A stretch of DNA of 64,000 bases from Spirochaetales bacterium (GCA_016342585.1 JAEINK010000004.1:95779-159778); one strand, 5' to 3'; shown: positions 26,206 through 35,470, numbered from the stretch's first letter. Program-made: numbers and translations. Notes: generated by a model from the letters alone, not told the origin.

Positions 26206-27678
26206 TCAATCCTTCCGCAGTATTTCTGCTTTACTTAAATCCTCTCCCTGATAGGCAAGGAGCTGGAGGTAATACAAGTTTGTATTGATTCTATTCTGCT
26301 GGACACCCAGGAGCACATTCTCCAGGGCGAGCTGCAGTTCGGATAGATCCTTCTTTGTTATCTGACCCAATTCGAAATCGAGAACACCCCTATCGTATTC
26401 ATATCTGGCCGCCTCCTCCTGGAGAAGGTAAAGCTCTTCCAGCTGTTTTGATCTTTGAATTGACCCAACTAAATTAATAGTCTGATTTTCAAGCTGCAGC
26501 ATCCGGGCCGATAGGGTGGCATCCAGTCCCGAAAGATCTGCCCTCATTTTTTCCAGATTATTCCGGTAGCTTCCTCCATCATAGAGGGAGGCACTCAAAC
26601 TCAAGGTGATGGAAAAGAGTGAGGATGAATCTTCATTATCTCCCAGGCCGCTGCTCTTATTCCAGCTCCCCCCTAGATTAAGGGTGGGGGCGTGATTCTT
26701 TTCAGTCGATACAATGGCCGAATTCTGGAGTTCGATAGCATTCTGCAGCTGTCTCGTTTCAGGGCTCTCACTCCGGACTTTCATGAGGACCTCTTGAAGA
26801 TCTATCTCCGGTTCCTTAAGGCTGTGGATCTCCGGGGAGATTTGAGGATCGGATGAGAGACCATAGGTCGCTGTAAACAAGCCTTTTCTCGCCTCAAGAA
26901 TCTGTTCCGCCTCCAGGAGATCTGTTTCCGACTGAAGCAGGAGGGATTGAGCCTGGTAGAGGACTGATTTTGTCCAGAGTCCCATTTCATACTCGGTTTC
27001 AACCCTTTTATAGCTTTCTCGATCTTTTTCAAGCCTTGTTTTTATAAGCTCAAGGGAGTAGATCGACTGCTTTAACCCATAAAAGTCGGTTATTGCACCT
27101 ATAACCAGCTGATTCCCCGTATCGAGAACCGATGCCTGGCTGTTCTCAAGGTTTTTCTCAATCGCCGTTTTTGCCGCCTGATAGGCTTTTCCAAAGTAGA
27201 GGGGCTGATTAATCCCGGCGGTTATGGTTGTACCATTTGACCATGAGGGATCGGAGGAGCCGGTACCGCCCCCTAGGGATGGGGGTAGCTGATAATCATT
27301 TATCCGCGCCATCTCAACTGAATTTCCAACCGAAGCGGTAAAAATTCCAGCTGTGGGTAGGAGCTGAGTCACACTGATTTCCGGGCCTATACTCAGGCCA
27401 TCCCCCGCCTGACTCAGCATGGTCGCTGAATCGGGTGTTTCGCTGGAAGATCCCGAATATGTTACAGGCAGTGAACCCGATATGGAGGGGTAGAGGGAGG
27501 AGAGAGACGCTCTGTACTGACTGGCGGCAGCCCTGGCCGAGGATTGATTACCCTGCCAGACGGGACTCTCCTTTTCCAGTGCGTCGATAAGGGTAGAAAT
27601 CGTAAACTCATCGGCTGACAGGATGGGTATACTTATTCCTATAATTAGTATTGTGAGTAGTATTTTTCTGACTTTCAT
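26206..27678 (-). CDS. TolC-family outer-membrane efflux protein
   Basis: 490 residues with a signal peptide (KVRKILLTILIIGISIPILSADE) and the two-fold OEP repeat: long helices such as SQYRASLSSLYPSISGSLPV and EKNHAPTLNLGGSWNKSSG mark equivalent positions in each half. It forms the trimeric outer-membrane duct of the tripartite pump. ATG 27678 with AAGGT before it is preferred to the 20-codon longer ORF, because it puts the signal peptide at the N-terminus. It lies eight bases before the adaptor gene. Confidence 0.88.
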   Translation of the reverse strand: MKVRKILLTILIIGISIPILSADEFTISTLIDALEKESPVWQGNQSSARAAASQYRASLSSLYPSISGSLPVTYSGSSSETPDSATMLSQAGDGLSIGPEISVTQLLPTAGIFTASVGNSVEMARINDYQLPPSLGGGTGSSDPSWSNGTTITAGINQPLYFGKAYQAAKTAIEKNLENSQASVLDTGNQLVIGAITDFYGLKQSIYSLELIKTRLEKDRESYKRVETEYEMGLWTKSVLYQAQSLLLQSETDLLEAEQILEARKGLFTATYGLSSDPQISPEIHSLKEPEIDLQEVLMKVRSESPETRQLQNAIELQNSAIVSTEKNHAPTLNLGGSWNKSSGLGDNEDSSSLFSITLSLSASLYDGGSYRNNLEKMRADLSGLDATLSARMLQLENQTINLVGSIQRSKQLEELYLLQEEAARYEYDRGVLDFELGQITKKDLSELQLALENVLLGVQQNRINTNLYYLQLLAYQGEDLSKAEILRKD

Positions 27679-27695
27679 AGTTACCTTTTTATTCT

Positions 27696-28454
27696 TTAAA
27701 CAATCAGGGTCATAATTAACCCGATAATTATGTAACACAGGATATACACTAAAGTGACACCACCGGCTTGTTTTTTATCCAGGTTTCCTGCGGATTTCAG
27801 ACCGGCATAAATAAAGATGAAATAAATCCAGTTGAAGATATCCGTCAGGGTATCCATAAGGAAGTAACCGACAGAACCAAGGGTTTCAGCGGAGAAGAGG
27901 GCTGCAAGACTGACCTGGGATGTCAGGGCTAACTGAAGAGCACCTGTGTCCTGTACCTGATTAAGGATCCTTGTGTAATTCCCCGAGAGGGTTATCCCGT
28001 TTTTAACAAGGCCATGGATAACCGAGATAATTCCGGCATAAATCAGAATTTTCATGGCCATTTTATATGTTACCGCTCCTTTGAAGAGCTTTGATGCGAC
28101 CATTATAAGGAGGCTGGAGATAAGAAGGATGGCGATAAAGGTTATTATTCCTCCGCCAAAAGCAGAGGCTATTGTGATATTTTTTACCATGGGAGATGAA
28201 AGCTGCTCCCGCATGGCCTCCTGCTGCTCATTGCTCATCTCCTGACCTTTCTCTGCCATGGCTGCGATCTGGCTCCGTACAATGGCCTGGCCATAGGCTT
28301 CACTTTGCATAATGGGCATTAGCATGGCGATACTCCCTGCTAGTAATATCACCAATACCAGCAGGGGAAGGAGTATTCTGGTTTCAGCTGTAACTTTTTT
28401 AAAACCTTCAAAGGGGCTGAAAATAATATCTTTCCATAATAAAATTGATTTCAT
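27696..28454 (-). CDS. Yip1-domain membrane protein
   Basis: 252 residues with about five to six membrane helices. The opening SILLWKDIIFSPFEGFKKVTAETRILLPLLVLVI is the usual start of bacterial Yip1-family proteins, which have a conserved SPFEGF/SPREAF-like motif before the first helix. A helical extracytoplasmic loop (MAEKGQEMSNEQQEAMREQL) lies between helices one and two. It is first in the export operon, directly behind the regulated promoter. Function is unknown; such proteins often accompany ABC exporters. Confidence 0.78.
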   Translation of the reverse strand: MKSILLWKDIIFSPFEGFKKVTAETRILLPLLVLVILLAGSIAMLMPIMQSEAYGQAIVRSQIAAMAEKGQEMSNEQQEAMREQLSSPMVKNITIASAFGGGIITFIAILLISSLLIMVASKLFKGAVTYKMAMKILIYAGIISVIHGLVKNGITLSGNYTRILNQVQDTGALQLALTSQVSLAALFSAETLGSVGYFLMDTLTDIFNWIYFIFIYAGLKSAGNLDKKQAGGVTLVYILCYIIIGLIMTLIV

Positions 28455-28654
28455 AACTCGCTCCTGTTCATTTTTTTTTCTTCATTTGTTTTCGTCAAAA
28501 CCTTACACGCTTCTCTTCCGAAAGTGGGACAAATATATGACCATAAGGATCTCTGCCCAGCTTGCTCCGGCCTGTTGATTCTCTTTGATTTTATCACCAG
28601 ATTGGTAATAAATCCAATTTTTTATAGGCGGCCGATCACGTTGTTGCAATATTA

Positions 28655-28709
28655 GTGTACTAATATGATAGTACACATAGATATTATCATGAAGTTCCAA
28701 TTCGGTCAA
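28655..28709 (-). promoter_or_regulatory. Promoter and palindromic operator of the export operon
   Basis: On the minus strand, TTGACC (28704-28709) and TAATAT (28681-28686) are 17 bases apart, close to ideal. Immediately downstream, across the expected start point, lies a perfect 8-bp inverted repeat GTGTACTA-N6-TAGTACAC (28655-28676). The GTGTA/TACAC half-sites resemble those reported for YtrA-type GntR repressors of ABC transporter operons. The ~200-base leader 28455-28654 contains no convincing gene. Confidence 0.7.
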
Positions 28710-28785
28710 GCCTATTCAATTCCGGATAAAAAGCTTTTTTTATGAGGGTTCGTTCTGTGAAGATTTTAATTTTTAAGTCCACTTG

Positions 28786-28822
28786 CTCCCCCTTTTTTGT
28801 CTATTTTTAATACAAGGGGGAG
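28786..28822 (-). other. Stem-loop downstream of trpA
   Basis: CTCCCCCTT / AAGGGGGAG pair perfectly over 9 bp around a 19-base AT-rich loop, about 50 bases past the trpA stop. No T tract follows on the minus strand, so it may protect the 3' end of the trp mRNA or act as a poor terminator. Apart from this and the promoter/operator at 28655-28709, the gene-free stretch 28455-28868 shows nothing else I can support. Confidence 0.4.
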
Positions 28823-28868
28823 GGGAATTTATTCATTTTATTTTATTTTTTTTGGTAAAAAGTAATGA

Positions 28869-29627
28869 TTAGATAAGTGCTTTCACTACAGCGTGAGCTG
28901 CCTCTTTCAAGGGGATCTTTTTTTCTATGGCGGTGTTCATGGATTCGAGGATGAACGTTCCCACAATCGATGCATCACAATGGGGGGAGAGGAGTTCTAT
29001 CTGTTCTTTTGATCTGATGCCAAACCCGGCCATGACCTTCACTTTAAAACTCTTAAGGTTGTTCAGGAAATCCAGGTTGGATTGATCAATTGTTGTATAC
29101 TTTCCAGTGATCCCGGCCCTTAAGGCGGTGTATATCCAGGCTGGTTTTTCTTCCATGATCCGGGAGACTCTTTCTTCTGTTACGGTGGGAACAATTACCG
29201 GAACGATTTCGATCCCCGCTTCTCGTCCGATTCTGTAAAGTCCCTCGTCACTGCCCGGTATGAGATCCGGAATAATCAATCCCTTAACCCCCAGGCTTTT
29301 CGCTTTTAGTATGAAATTTTCTATACCCAAACGAAAAAGTATGCTCCCATAGCTCATAATGTAGACAGGGGTATCTGACTCCTCGATCAGGCTTTGGATA
29401 AGATTGAATCCCTCCTGAACCTTGAATCCTGCTTCCAGAGCCTGTCTGCAGGCAAACTCGATTATTGGGCCGTCGGCCGATGGATCGGAGAAGGGAAACT
29501 GGATTTCAAGGGCGGCAGCTCCACCTTCTATAAGTCCCCGACCAATTTCAAGTGAGCTTTTCATATCCGGATACCCGGCCACAAAATGGGTTATCAGGGC
29601 GTTCTTATGCGTATTCTTATTTTCCAT
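28869..29627 (-). CDS. trpA: Tryptophan synthase alpha chain
   Basis: TrpA releases indole from indole-3-glycerol phosphate and passes it through a tunnel to TrpB. ALEIQFPFSDPSADGPIIE contains the catalytic Glu region and the DPSADGP signature; KGLIIPDLIPGSDEG and VMAGFGIRSKEQI also fit. 252 residues from ATG 29627, which follows GGGAGAG and overlaps the trpB end by 11 bases. The ORF track starts seven codons earlier without a better ribosome site. It is the last gene of the trp operon. Confidence 0.96.
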   Translation of the reverse strand: MENKNTHKNALITHFVAGYPDMKSSLEIGRGLIEGGAAALEIQFPFSDPSADGPIIEFACRQALEAGFKVQEGFNLIQSLIEESDTPVYIMSYGSILFRLGIENFILKAKSLGVKGLIIPDLIPGSDEGLYRIGREAGIEIVPVIVPTVTEERVSRIMEEKPAWIYTALRAGITGKYTTIDQSNLDFLNNLKSFKVKVMAGFGIRSKEQIELLSPHCDASIVGTFILESMNTAIEKKIPLKEAAHAVVKALI

Positions 29628-30837
29628 GGATTCTCTCCCTCTCTTCATCCAGAAATTTCAGCCAGCTCTCTTTATCCAGGGCGGGGGCAGAAATGAAGAT
29701 ATCCTTGTCTCCCCGGCCGGACATGTTTATGATTAGATTCTCTTCCTGTTTCATCTCTTTTGCAATTTTCATGGCTGCTGCTCCGGCATGGGCCGATTCC
29801 ATGGCAAATATAATTCCTTCGGTTCTGGCGAAAAATTTCAAAGCCTTAAGGGTCTCCTCATCGGTGGAACTTGTGAACTCTATCCTGCCTGTCTCACCCA
29901 GGTGGGCCAGCTGAGGGCCGATCCCCGGATAATCCAAACCGGCCGAGATAGAATGAGTCGGTTCCACCTGACCGTCTTCATCAAGAAGAAAGCAGCTTTT
30001 GTACCCCTGAACGATCCCCGGGGATCCCATGCCGGACATTCGTACGGCGTGTTCTCCCGAGGCTTTCCCCCTACCACCCGCTTCAACACCGACAAGCCTT
30101 GGTTTATCTCTGTCGATGAAGGGTGAGAAAAACCCTATGGCGTTTGAGCCTCCACCCACACAGGCCACCATTGTGTGGATTGGAAACTCTGCCTGCTCTT
30201 TGACTTCCTCACCAATAATTGACTGAAAACTCCTTACCATCTCGGGATAGGGGGCGGGACCAAGGGCTGAGCCCAGAAGATAGTGGGTGTCAGTGAAACT
30301 TGAGGTCCAGTCCCTGAAGGCCTGGTTAACAGCGTCCTTCAGCGTCCGTGAACCCGATTCGACAGGGATCACTTTTGCTCCGAATAGCTCCATCCAGAAA
30401 ACATTCGGGTGCTGACGTCTGATGTCTTCACTCCCCATATAGATCTCGCACTCAAGACCCAATCGTGCACAGGCCGAAGCGGTGGCAACGCCATGTTGAC
30501 CTGCTCCTGTTTCGGCAATTATCCTGGTTTTTCCCATTCGTTTGGCAAGGAGAGCCTGTCCCAGGGCGTTGTTAATCTTATGGGCCCCCGTATTGGCAAG
30601 TCCTTCCAGTTTTATATAAATCGTAGCGCCACCAAGCTCTTTTGAGGCATTTTCGGCCTTTAAAAGCGGAGTGGGCCTTCCTGTAAAATGTTTATGAAGA
30701 TCCGATAACTCTTTTTTAAAATCCGGATCATCGATTACCTTGCGGTAGGACTCTTCCAGTTCCATCAGGGAGGCTCTTAGTACCTCCGGCACATATCTGC
30801 CACCGAAATTTCCGAAATATCCTTTTTTATCACTCAT
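29617..30837 (-). CDS. trpB: Tryptophan synthase beta chain
   Basis: This PLP enzyme joins indole and serine. GYFGNFGGRYVPEVL at the N-terminus, the PLP lysine in GAHKINNALGQALLAKRMGK, the phosphate loop GGGSNAIGFF, and the C-terminal HAGAAAMKIAKEM region are all typical of TrpB1. 406 residues. ATG 30837 overlaps the trpCF stop by eight bases and has AAGGCGG six bases upstream. The ORF-track start is a TTG inside trpCF. Confidence 0.97.
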   Translation of the reverse strand: MSDKKGYFGNFGGRYVPEVLRASLMELEESYRKVIDDPDFKKELSDLHKHFTGRPTPLLKAENASKELGGATIYIKLEGLANTGAHKINNALGQALLAKRMGKTRIIAETGAGQHGVATASACARLGLECEIYMGSEDIRRQHPNVFWMELFGAKVIPVESGSRTLKDAVNQAFRDWTSSFTDTHYLLGSALGPAPYPEMVRSFQSIIGEEVKEQAEFPIHTMVACVGGGSNAIGFFSPFIDRDKPRLVGVEAGGRGKASGEHAVRMSGMGSPGIVQGYKSCFLLDEDGQVEPTHSISAGLDYPGIGPQLAHLGETGRIEFTSSTDEETLKALKFFARTEGIIFAMESAHAGAAAMKIAKEMKQEENLIINMSGRGDKDIFISAPALDKESWLKFLDEERERIHGK

Positions 30838-32257
30838 AAAAAGCCGCCTTTTCAAATAGTTGATCGAGTTTTGTATGATCCTTCACTCCCGGGGATAACT
30901 CCACGCCGCTTGAGATATCTATAAGCTCCGGTTTGAAGCGGTTGAGTATCCCTTTAATATTCTCCGGGTTTAATCCGCCGGCCAGCCAGAGGGTTCCCTT
31001 TTCCGAAACCCTGTTTACCAGGCTGGGATCTATCTGTTTTCCTGTCCCACCGTGGGCCGCCGGGCTGAAGGCATCGATGAGTTTTGCCCGGGACGGGTAG
31101 GAAGACATCCTCTCTATATCCTGCATTCCTTTCAGTCTGAATGCTTTATAACCGGTGATTCCCCCTATTTGTTCCGCCGTCTCTTCACCATGGAATTGTA
31201 TTGCGTGGAGAACACCATCTTCCAGCATCTTTATAATCTCATCCGGCAGGGGAAGGCCAGCCTTGAGTACAACAACTCCTACCTTGAGTATATTATCATC
31301 AATGCAGGTTTCAATGAACTCCCGATTGGTTTTTCTTGGTGACTCGGCCAGGATGAAACCCGCCATATCGGCACCAAGGGAGACAACTTTATCAAAATCA
31401 TCTTTTTTTGTTATACCGCATATCTTTATAAGGGGTTTTGCGTATGTGAATCCTTGATATAACCTTTTCCAGAACCCATATTTTTTCTCATTTTCTTTCC
31501 TATGATTAAAACAATCCAAAAGAATCCCCGGAAAATCGGGGTTTTTAACGGCCGCTTCACCAACCAGAACCCCTTCAAAGCCTGTTCCGGCAACAAATTC
31601 GCCATCGGCTCTTTCCAGGACCCCCGATTCATAGATCACTGAAGTCTCCCAGTTAATAAGGGTTCGGATCCTTAAAGGGGTCATAGGATCAATCTGGAAG
31701 GTCTTAAGGTTGCGGCTGTTTATACCAACAAGGGCTGGTTTCACCACCGTCGCTTTTGCCGCATCGGCCTCATCGTGAATTTCAACCAGGGGTGTCATTC
31801 CCAATTCGACCGCCTTTTCATACATGGCTTTAAGCTTCTCGGTGGAGAGGAGGGAGGTAATAAGAAGTACAGCATCGGCCCCGAAAAGATAGGATATTTC
31901 GATATCCCGTACATCGACCAGAAAATCTTTTCGTAAGACAGCTAAATCCGGGTATAGGGCTTTAACATCCTGGAGATCCTTCAATGAACCCCGGAAGTAG
32001 TTCTCTTCCGTTAATACCGAGAGATTCCTGATCCCCGCATCCCTGTAACGGGTGGCCGTTTTCAGGGGATTAAGCATAAGATCGATATCCTTTTTTGAAG
32101 GTGAACACCTTTTTATTTCACAGATTACCGGGGAATCTTTCAGGAAGGGGGTGAGGGGAACACACCTCTCGGCTGGAATCTCAAATCCTCCAGCAGGTCC
32201 CCGCTCCTTGATATCCTCGATTCGCTTTCGGGTTATTTCCATCCTTATGTCGATCAT
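30830..32257 (-). CDS. trpCF: Fused indole-3-glycerol phosphate synthase / phosphoribosylanthranilate isomerase
   Basis: Two consecutive steps of tryptophan synthesis in one chain of 475 residues. Residues 1-260 are TrpC (VICEIKRCSPSKKDID, VLRKDFLVD, LVGINSRNLKTF, VIYESGV). Residues 270-475 are TrpF (PLIKICGITKKDDFDKV, GFILAESPRKT, HAIQFHGEET, LAGGLNPENI). The fusion resembles the enterobacterial arrangement. ATG overlaps the trpGD stop (ATGA). Confidence 0.95.
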   Translation of the reverse strand: MIDIRMEITRKRIEDIKERGPAGGFEIPAERCVPLTPFLKDSPVICEIKRCSPSKKDIDLMLNPLKTATRYRDAGIRNLSVLTEENYFRGSLKDLQDVKALYPDLAVLRKDFLVDVRDIEISYLFGADAVLLITSLLSTEKLKAMYEKAVELGMTPLVEIHDEADAAKATVVKPALVGINSRNLKTFQIDPMTPLRIRTLINWETSVIYESGVLERADGEFVAGTGFEGVLVGEAAVKNPDFPGILLDCFNHRKENEKKYGFWKRLYQGFTYAKPLIKICGITKKDDFDKVVSLGADMAGFILAESPRKTNREFIETCIDDNILKVGVVVLKAGLPLPDEIIKMLEDGVLHAIQFHGEETAEQIGGITGYKAFRLKGMQDIERMSSYPSRAKLIDAFSPAAHGGTGKQIDPSLVNRVSEKGTLWLAGGLNPENIKGILNRFKPELIDISSGVELSPGVKDHTKLDQLFEKAAFYE

Positions 32258-33864
32258 TTTGCCTCCGCAAGTTTATTACTTTCAAAAATGATCTCGGAAA
32301 CCTTTTTCTTTACTATACCCGATTCAAGGGCTTCCTTTGCCAGTCTGTATCCTGCCTCAATTGTACCGGCGACCATTCCAGTGTAGAGGGCGGCCCCGGC
32401 GTTTAAAAGGCAGGCCTGCCTGACGGCTTCAGAACCTGTTCCCTCAAGGAGTTCTCTGGCCATTTTTACGTTTTCGGCGGCATCTCCTCCTTTTAGTTCG
32501 GCCAGAGATATACCGGTGATGCCGAGACTTTTTGGATCGAAAATTTCATCACTTTCGACTCCATCCTGATCGATGAAGAAAATCCTTGTGGGTGCCGAAG
32601 GGGATATCTCATCAAGACCATCCTCACTTGCCAGGGTCATAACCCGGGAGACCCCCAGAATCTTAGCCGCCCTGGCCATTACCGGGCATAGCTCCTTATC
32701 ATAAACTCCTATTATTCTGAACTCGGCATCGGCGGGGTTAACCAGGGGGCCCAGGAGGTTCATGATGGTTTTTATACCCAGCTCCTTCCTGACCGGGCCT
32801 GCAAATCTCATGGCAGAGTGGTAGAACGGTGCATGGAGGTAGGTAAAAGAGGATTTTTCAAGGAGTTTTACAGCACCTTCGGGTGAATAATTAAAATTAA
32901 TGCCTAATTCTGTATAGAAATCCGAACTGCCGCTTTTTGAGCTGACCGCTTTGTTTCCATGCTTGGCTACCGTTCCGCCGGCAGAGGCTACTATTAATGC
33001 TGTAAATGAGGAGATATTAAAGGTTCCCAGACCATCGCCCCCCGTCCCACAGGTATCTATGACAGGGATTGAGCTTTTGATGGATGCTTTTTTCATCTGG
33101 AGGACAGAGGCACAGGCCGCGATCTCTTCGGATGTAATCCCCTTCATATTAAGACCCATGAGTACCGCCGAAGTGAAGGTATCATTTAAACTTCCATCGG
33201 TGAGTTCATCCATGAAATCTGTCATCTCATCTGTAGTAAGATCTTCTCGATTCTGGAGTTTTGTAAGGATGAGTTTTTTGGGGAGGGGTTCTCTTTTATA
33301 GTGGAGGAAGTTTATTATAAGTTTTTCTCCAGCTTCCAGGGAGCCAAGGGATTCAGGATGAAACTGAACACCCTCGACGGGATACTCCTTATGGCGTATC
33401 CCCATGATTTCCCCATCCCTGCTTTCGGCAGATATTTCAAAACAATCCGGAATATTCTGTCTGTTTACGGCCAGGGAGTGATATCGTGTGAAGATTTCTG
33501 TTGTTCCCAGGTTTCTGAATAATCCCCGCCCATCCAGGGAGATAGCTTCTGTTTTTCCATGAACAATGTTACGGGAAGAGATGATCTCTCCGCCAAAAGC
33601 CTGGGCGATGGTCTGATGACCAAGACAGATGCCAAGAATCGGTATTTTTCCTGCAAAATGGCGCACAGCTTCCAGGGATATTCCCGCATTCTCGGGTCTA
33701 CCAGGGCCGGGAGAGATGATCAATGCTTCGGGGGACATCTCGATGACCTGCTCAAGACTAACTTTATCACTTCGATGAACCGCCACCGGTTCTGTACTAT
33801 GCTTGGTTACGAGTTGAAACACGTTATATGTAAAAGAATCGTAGTTATCCAGTAATAATATCAT
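32254..33864 (-). CDS. trpGD: Fused anthranilate synthase glutaminase / anthranilate phosphoribosyltransferase
   Basis: Residues 1-190 are the class I glutamine amidotransferase TrpG (MILLLDNYDSFTYNVFQLV, nucleophile Cys in GICLGHQ, His/Glu in VQFHPES) that supplies ammonia to TrpE. Residues 195-536 are TrpD (DTCGTGGDGLGTFNISS, KHGNKAVSSKSGSSD, LLGPLVNPA) that adds phosphoribose to anthranilate. ATG 33864 follows GAGGTG and overlaps the trpE stop. The ORF track is 28 codons too long at the 5' end. Confidence 0.95.
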   Translation of the reverse strand: MILLLDNYDSFTYNVFQLVTKHSTEPVAVHRSDKVSLEQVIEMSPEALIISPGPGRPENAGISLEAVRHFAGKIPILGICLGHQTIAQAFGGEIISSRNIVHGKTEAISLDGRGLFRNLGTTEIFTRYHSLAVNRQNIPDCFEISAESRDGEIMGIRHKEYPVEGVQFHPESLGSLEAGEKLIINFLHYKREPLPKKLILTKLQNREDLTTDEMTDFMDELTDGSLNDTFTSAVLMGLNMKGITSEEIAACASVLQMKKASIKSSIPVIDTCGTGGDGLGTFNISSFTALIVASAGGTVAKHGNKAVSSKSGSSDFYTELGINFNYSPEGAVKLLEKSSFTYLHAPFYHSAMRFAGPVRKELGIKTIMNLLGPLVNPADAEFRIIGVYDKELCPVMARAAKILGVSRVMTLASEDGLDEISPSAPTRIFFIDQDGVESDEIFDPKSLGITGISLAELKGGDAAENVKMARELLEGTGSEAVRQACLLNAGAALYTGMVAGTIEAGYRLAKEALESGIVKKKVSEIIFESNKLAEAK

Positions 33865-33865
33865 T

Positions 33866-35263
33866 TTACACCTCAATTCCTGCGGCCAGTGCTGTGGCCC
33901 GGAGTTTTTCATTGGTCTCTTCCAGCTCCCTTTCGGGTGTTGAATCAAAGACTATACCGCCTCCCGCCTGGAGGTAGAGCAAGTCTCCTTTTTTCACACC
34001 GCTTCGGATGGTAATGCATGTATCAATGTCGCCGTTGGCATCGAAGTATCCTACAAGACCGGCATAAAACCCCCGGGGCTCTTTTTCGATTCTGGAGATA
34101 GTCTGGATGGCCTGTATTTTTGGAGCCCCCGAGACTGTCCCTGCCGGGAAGGTGGCTCTGATAACATCTGCTGCGTTTTTATCTTTAGCCAGTTTCCCCT
34201 CGACCTGGGAGACAATATGCATAACCTGGGAGTATTTCTCGATTATCATTTTTTCGGTAACTTCAACCGAACCAACAGTGCAAACCCTTCCCAGGTCATT
34301 GCGTGCAAGGTCTATAAGCATGAGGTGCTCAGCCCGCTCTTTCTCATCTGAAAGAAGCTCTTCGGCCAGGGCAATGTCTTCACCAATGTGTTTTCCCCTC
34401 TTTCTGGTTCCTGCAATTGGCCTGATTGTGACCTTGTCGCGTTTGACCTTCACATGCACCTCCGGGGAGGCACCATAGAGTTGATACTCCCCAAAATCCA
34501 GGTAGAACTGATAGGGGGAGGGGTTTGAGTTTCTCAAGGACCTATAGGCTTCCATGGCTGTTTTCTTTGTTTTAATTGTGAGCCGTCTGGAGGGGACAGC
34601 CTGGAGGAGATTCCCCTTGATGATCTCTTCACGAACTGTCCGGACAGCATCCTTGTACTCCTCATCCTTCTCCTTACTTGTCAGGAGGGTTGCTTTCGCT
34701 TCATCTTGTTTTTCCATGAGGTAGTTGAAGTTCAAATCTGCCAGGCTCTCCTCTACTGTAGAGAGTTCTTTTTCAAGGTCCAGTTCGTATCCGGGGTAGT
34801 TCAGGACTAAAATTATAATTTCATCGGTATAGTGATCAAAAATAATAAAGGTTGAACCGAATATAAATGCCGCTTCGGGAAGGTTCAGGGGATCCTTCCT
34901 GTTTTCTATATTTATATCATCACAGTATTTACAGAATTCAAAGGATAGAAAACCCACACCGCCGGCCGGGTAGGGGAACTCGTAGTTATGTTCCCCATGT
35001 TTATCGGCGAAGTAGCTAAGCACGGGTAGAATGTCTGTACCCTTATGATTGACCTTTTTTGTTTTACCGGCAGGCTCTTTTAAAAAGACTTCACCACCCC
35101 TCTGTTCTATAGTAAATATCTCTTTAACAAGGAGGATGGAAAATCTCTCCTTTCCCTTGGTCAGAGAGGATGATTCCAGAATAATCTTTGCATTGAGTTT
35201 TCTTGCCAGGCCGCAGGGGGTGTATCTCTCCCCGGGGAGCCGTTTTATCAAATGGGTTTTCAA
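33866..35263 (-). CDS. trpE: Anthranilate synthase component I
   Basis: TrpE converts chorismate to anthranilate with ammonia from TrpG. The N-terminal domain has ILESSSLTKGKERFSILL, corresponding to the LLES feedback site for tryptophan. The C-terminal chorismate-binding half has AVPSRRLTI, IRPIAGTRKRGKH, LIDLARNDLGRV, TFPAGTVSGAPKIQA and QAGGGIVFDSTPERELEE. The likely start is TTG 35263, five bases after GGAGG. The ORF-track TTG (35275) has no ribosome site. It is the first gene of the trp operon. Confidence 0.95.
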   Translation of the reverse strand: MKTHLIKRLPGERYTPCGLARKLNAKIILESSSLTKGKERFSILLVKEIFTIEQRGGEVFLKEPAGKTKKVNHKGTDILPVLSYFADKHGEHNYEFPYPAGGVGFLSFEFCKYCDDINIENRKDPLNLPEAAFIFGSTFIIFDHYTDEIIILVLNYPGYELDLEKELSTVEESLADLNFNYLMEKQDEAKATLLTSKEKDEEYKDAVRTVREEIIKGNLLQAVPSRRLTIKTKKTAMEAYRSLRNSNPSPYQFYLDFGEYQLYGASPEVHVKVKRDKVTIRPIAGTRKRGKHIGEDIALAEELLSDEKERAEHLMLIDLARNDLGRVCTVGSVEVTEKMIIEKYSQVMHIVSQVEGKLAKDKNAADVIRATFPAGTVSGAPKIQAIQTISRIEKEPRGFYAGLVGYFDANGDIDTCITIRSGVKKGDLLYLQAGGGIVFDSTPERELEETNEKLRATALAAGIEV

Positions 35264-35313
35264 ATTTTCCTCCAATTCACGTTTCTATCAGAAGTAACGT
35301 ATCTATACAAAGA

Positions 35314-35342
35314 AACATATAGAAAATTATCCTTTCTGTCAA
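35314..35342 (-). promoter_or_regulatory. trp operon promoter
   Basis: A perfect TTGACA (35337-35342) and TATGTT (35314-35319) are separated by 17 bases. The leader to trpE is only about 45 bases, and I see no tryptophan-codon leader peptide, T-box or trp attenuator, so control probably acts at initiation. Confidence 0.65.
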
Positions 35343-35442
35343 TAGTGAAGCTGAAATGGGGTTTCCGGTAAATATGACTAATTTAGTTAAATTTAAATTA
35401 TAAGTAAAAATGTAAAAAATGACCATAATTTAAATTATTAAT

Positions 35443-35470
35443 TTGACATATCGAGTAATCGTGGTAATAT
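35443..35470 (+). promoter_or_regulatory. Promoter of the sugar ABC transporter operon
   Basis: TTGACA (35443-35448) and TAATAT (35465-35470) with a 16-base spacer, preceded by an AT-rich stretch that could act as an UP element. The leader is about 60 bases. Confidence 0.65.

Noticed and set aside
28451-28597. GTG-started 48-codon upstream ORF in the export operon leader, overlapping the Yip1 gene start
   Set aside because: No ribosome binding site, unremarkable composition and an overlap that could be chance.
28503-28709. 68-residue minus-strand ORF over the promoter and operator
   Set aside because: It begins upstream of the predicted transcription start and covers the operator, so it cannot be translated from this mRNA.
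35264-35313. trp leader peptide or T-box
   Set aside because: The leader is too short, with no consecutive Trp codons and no T-box sequence.
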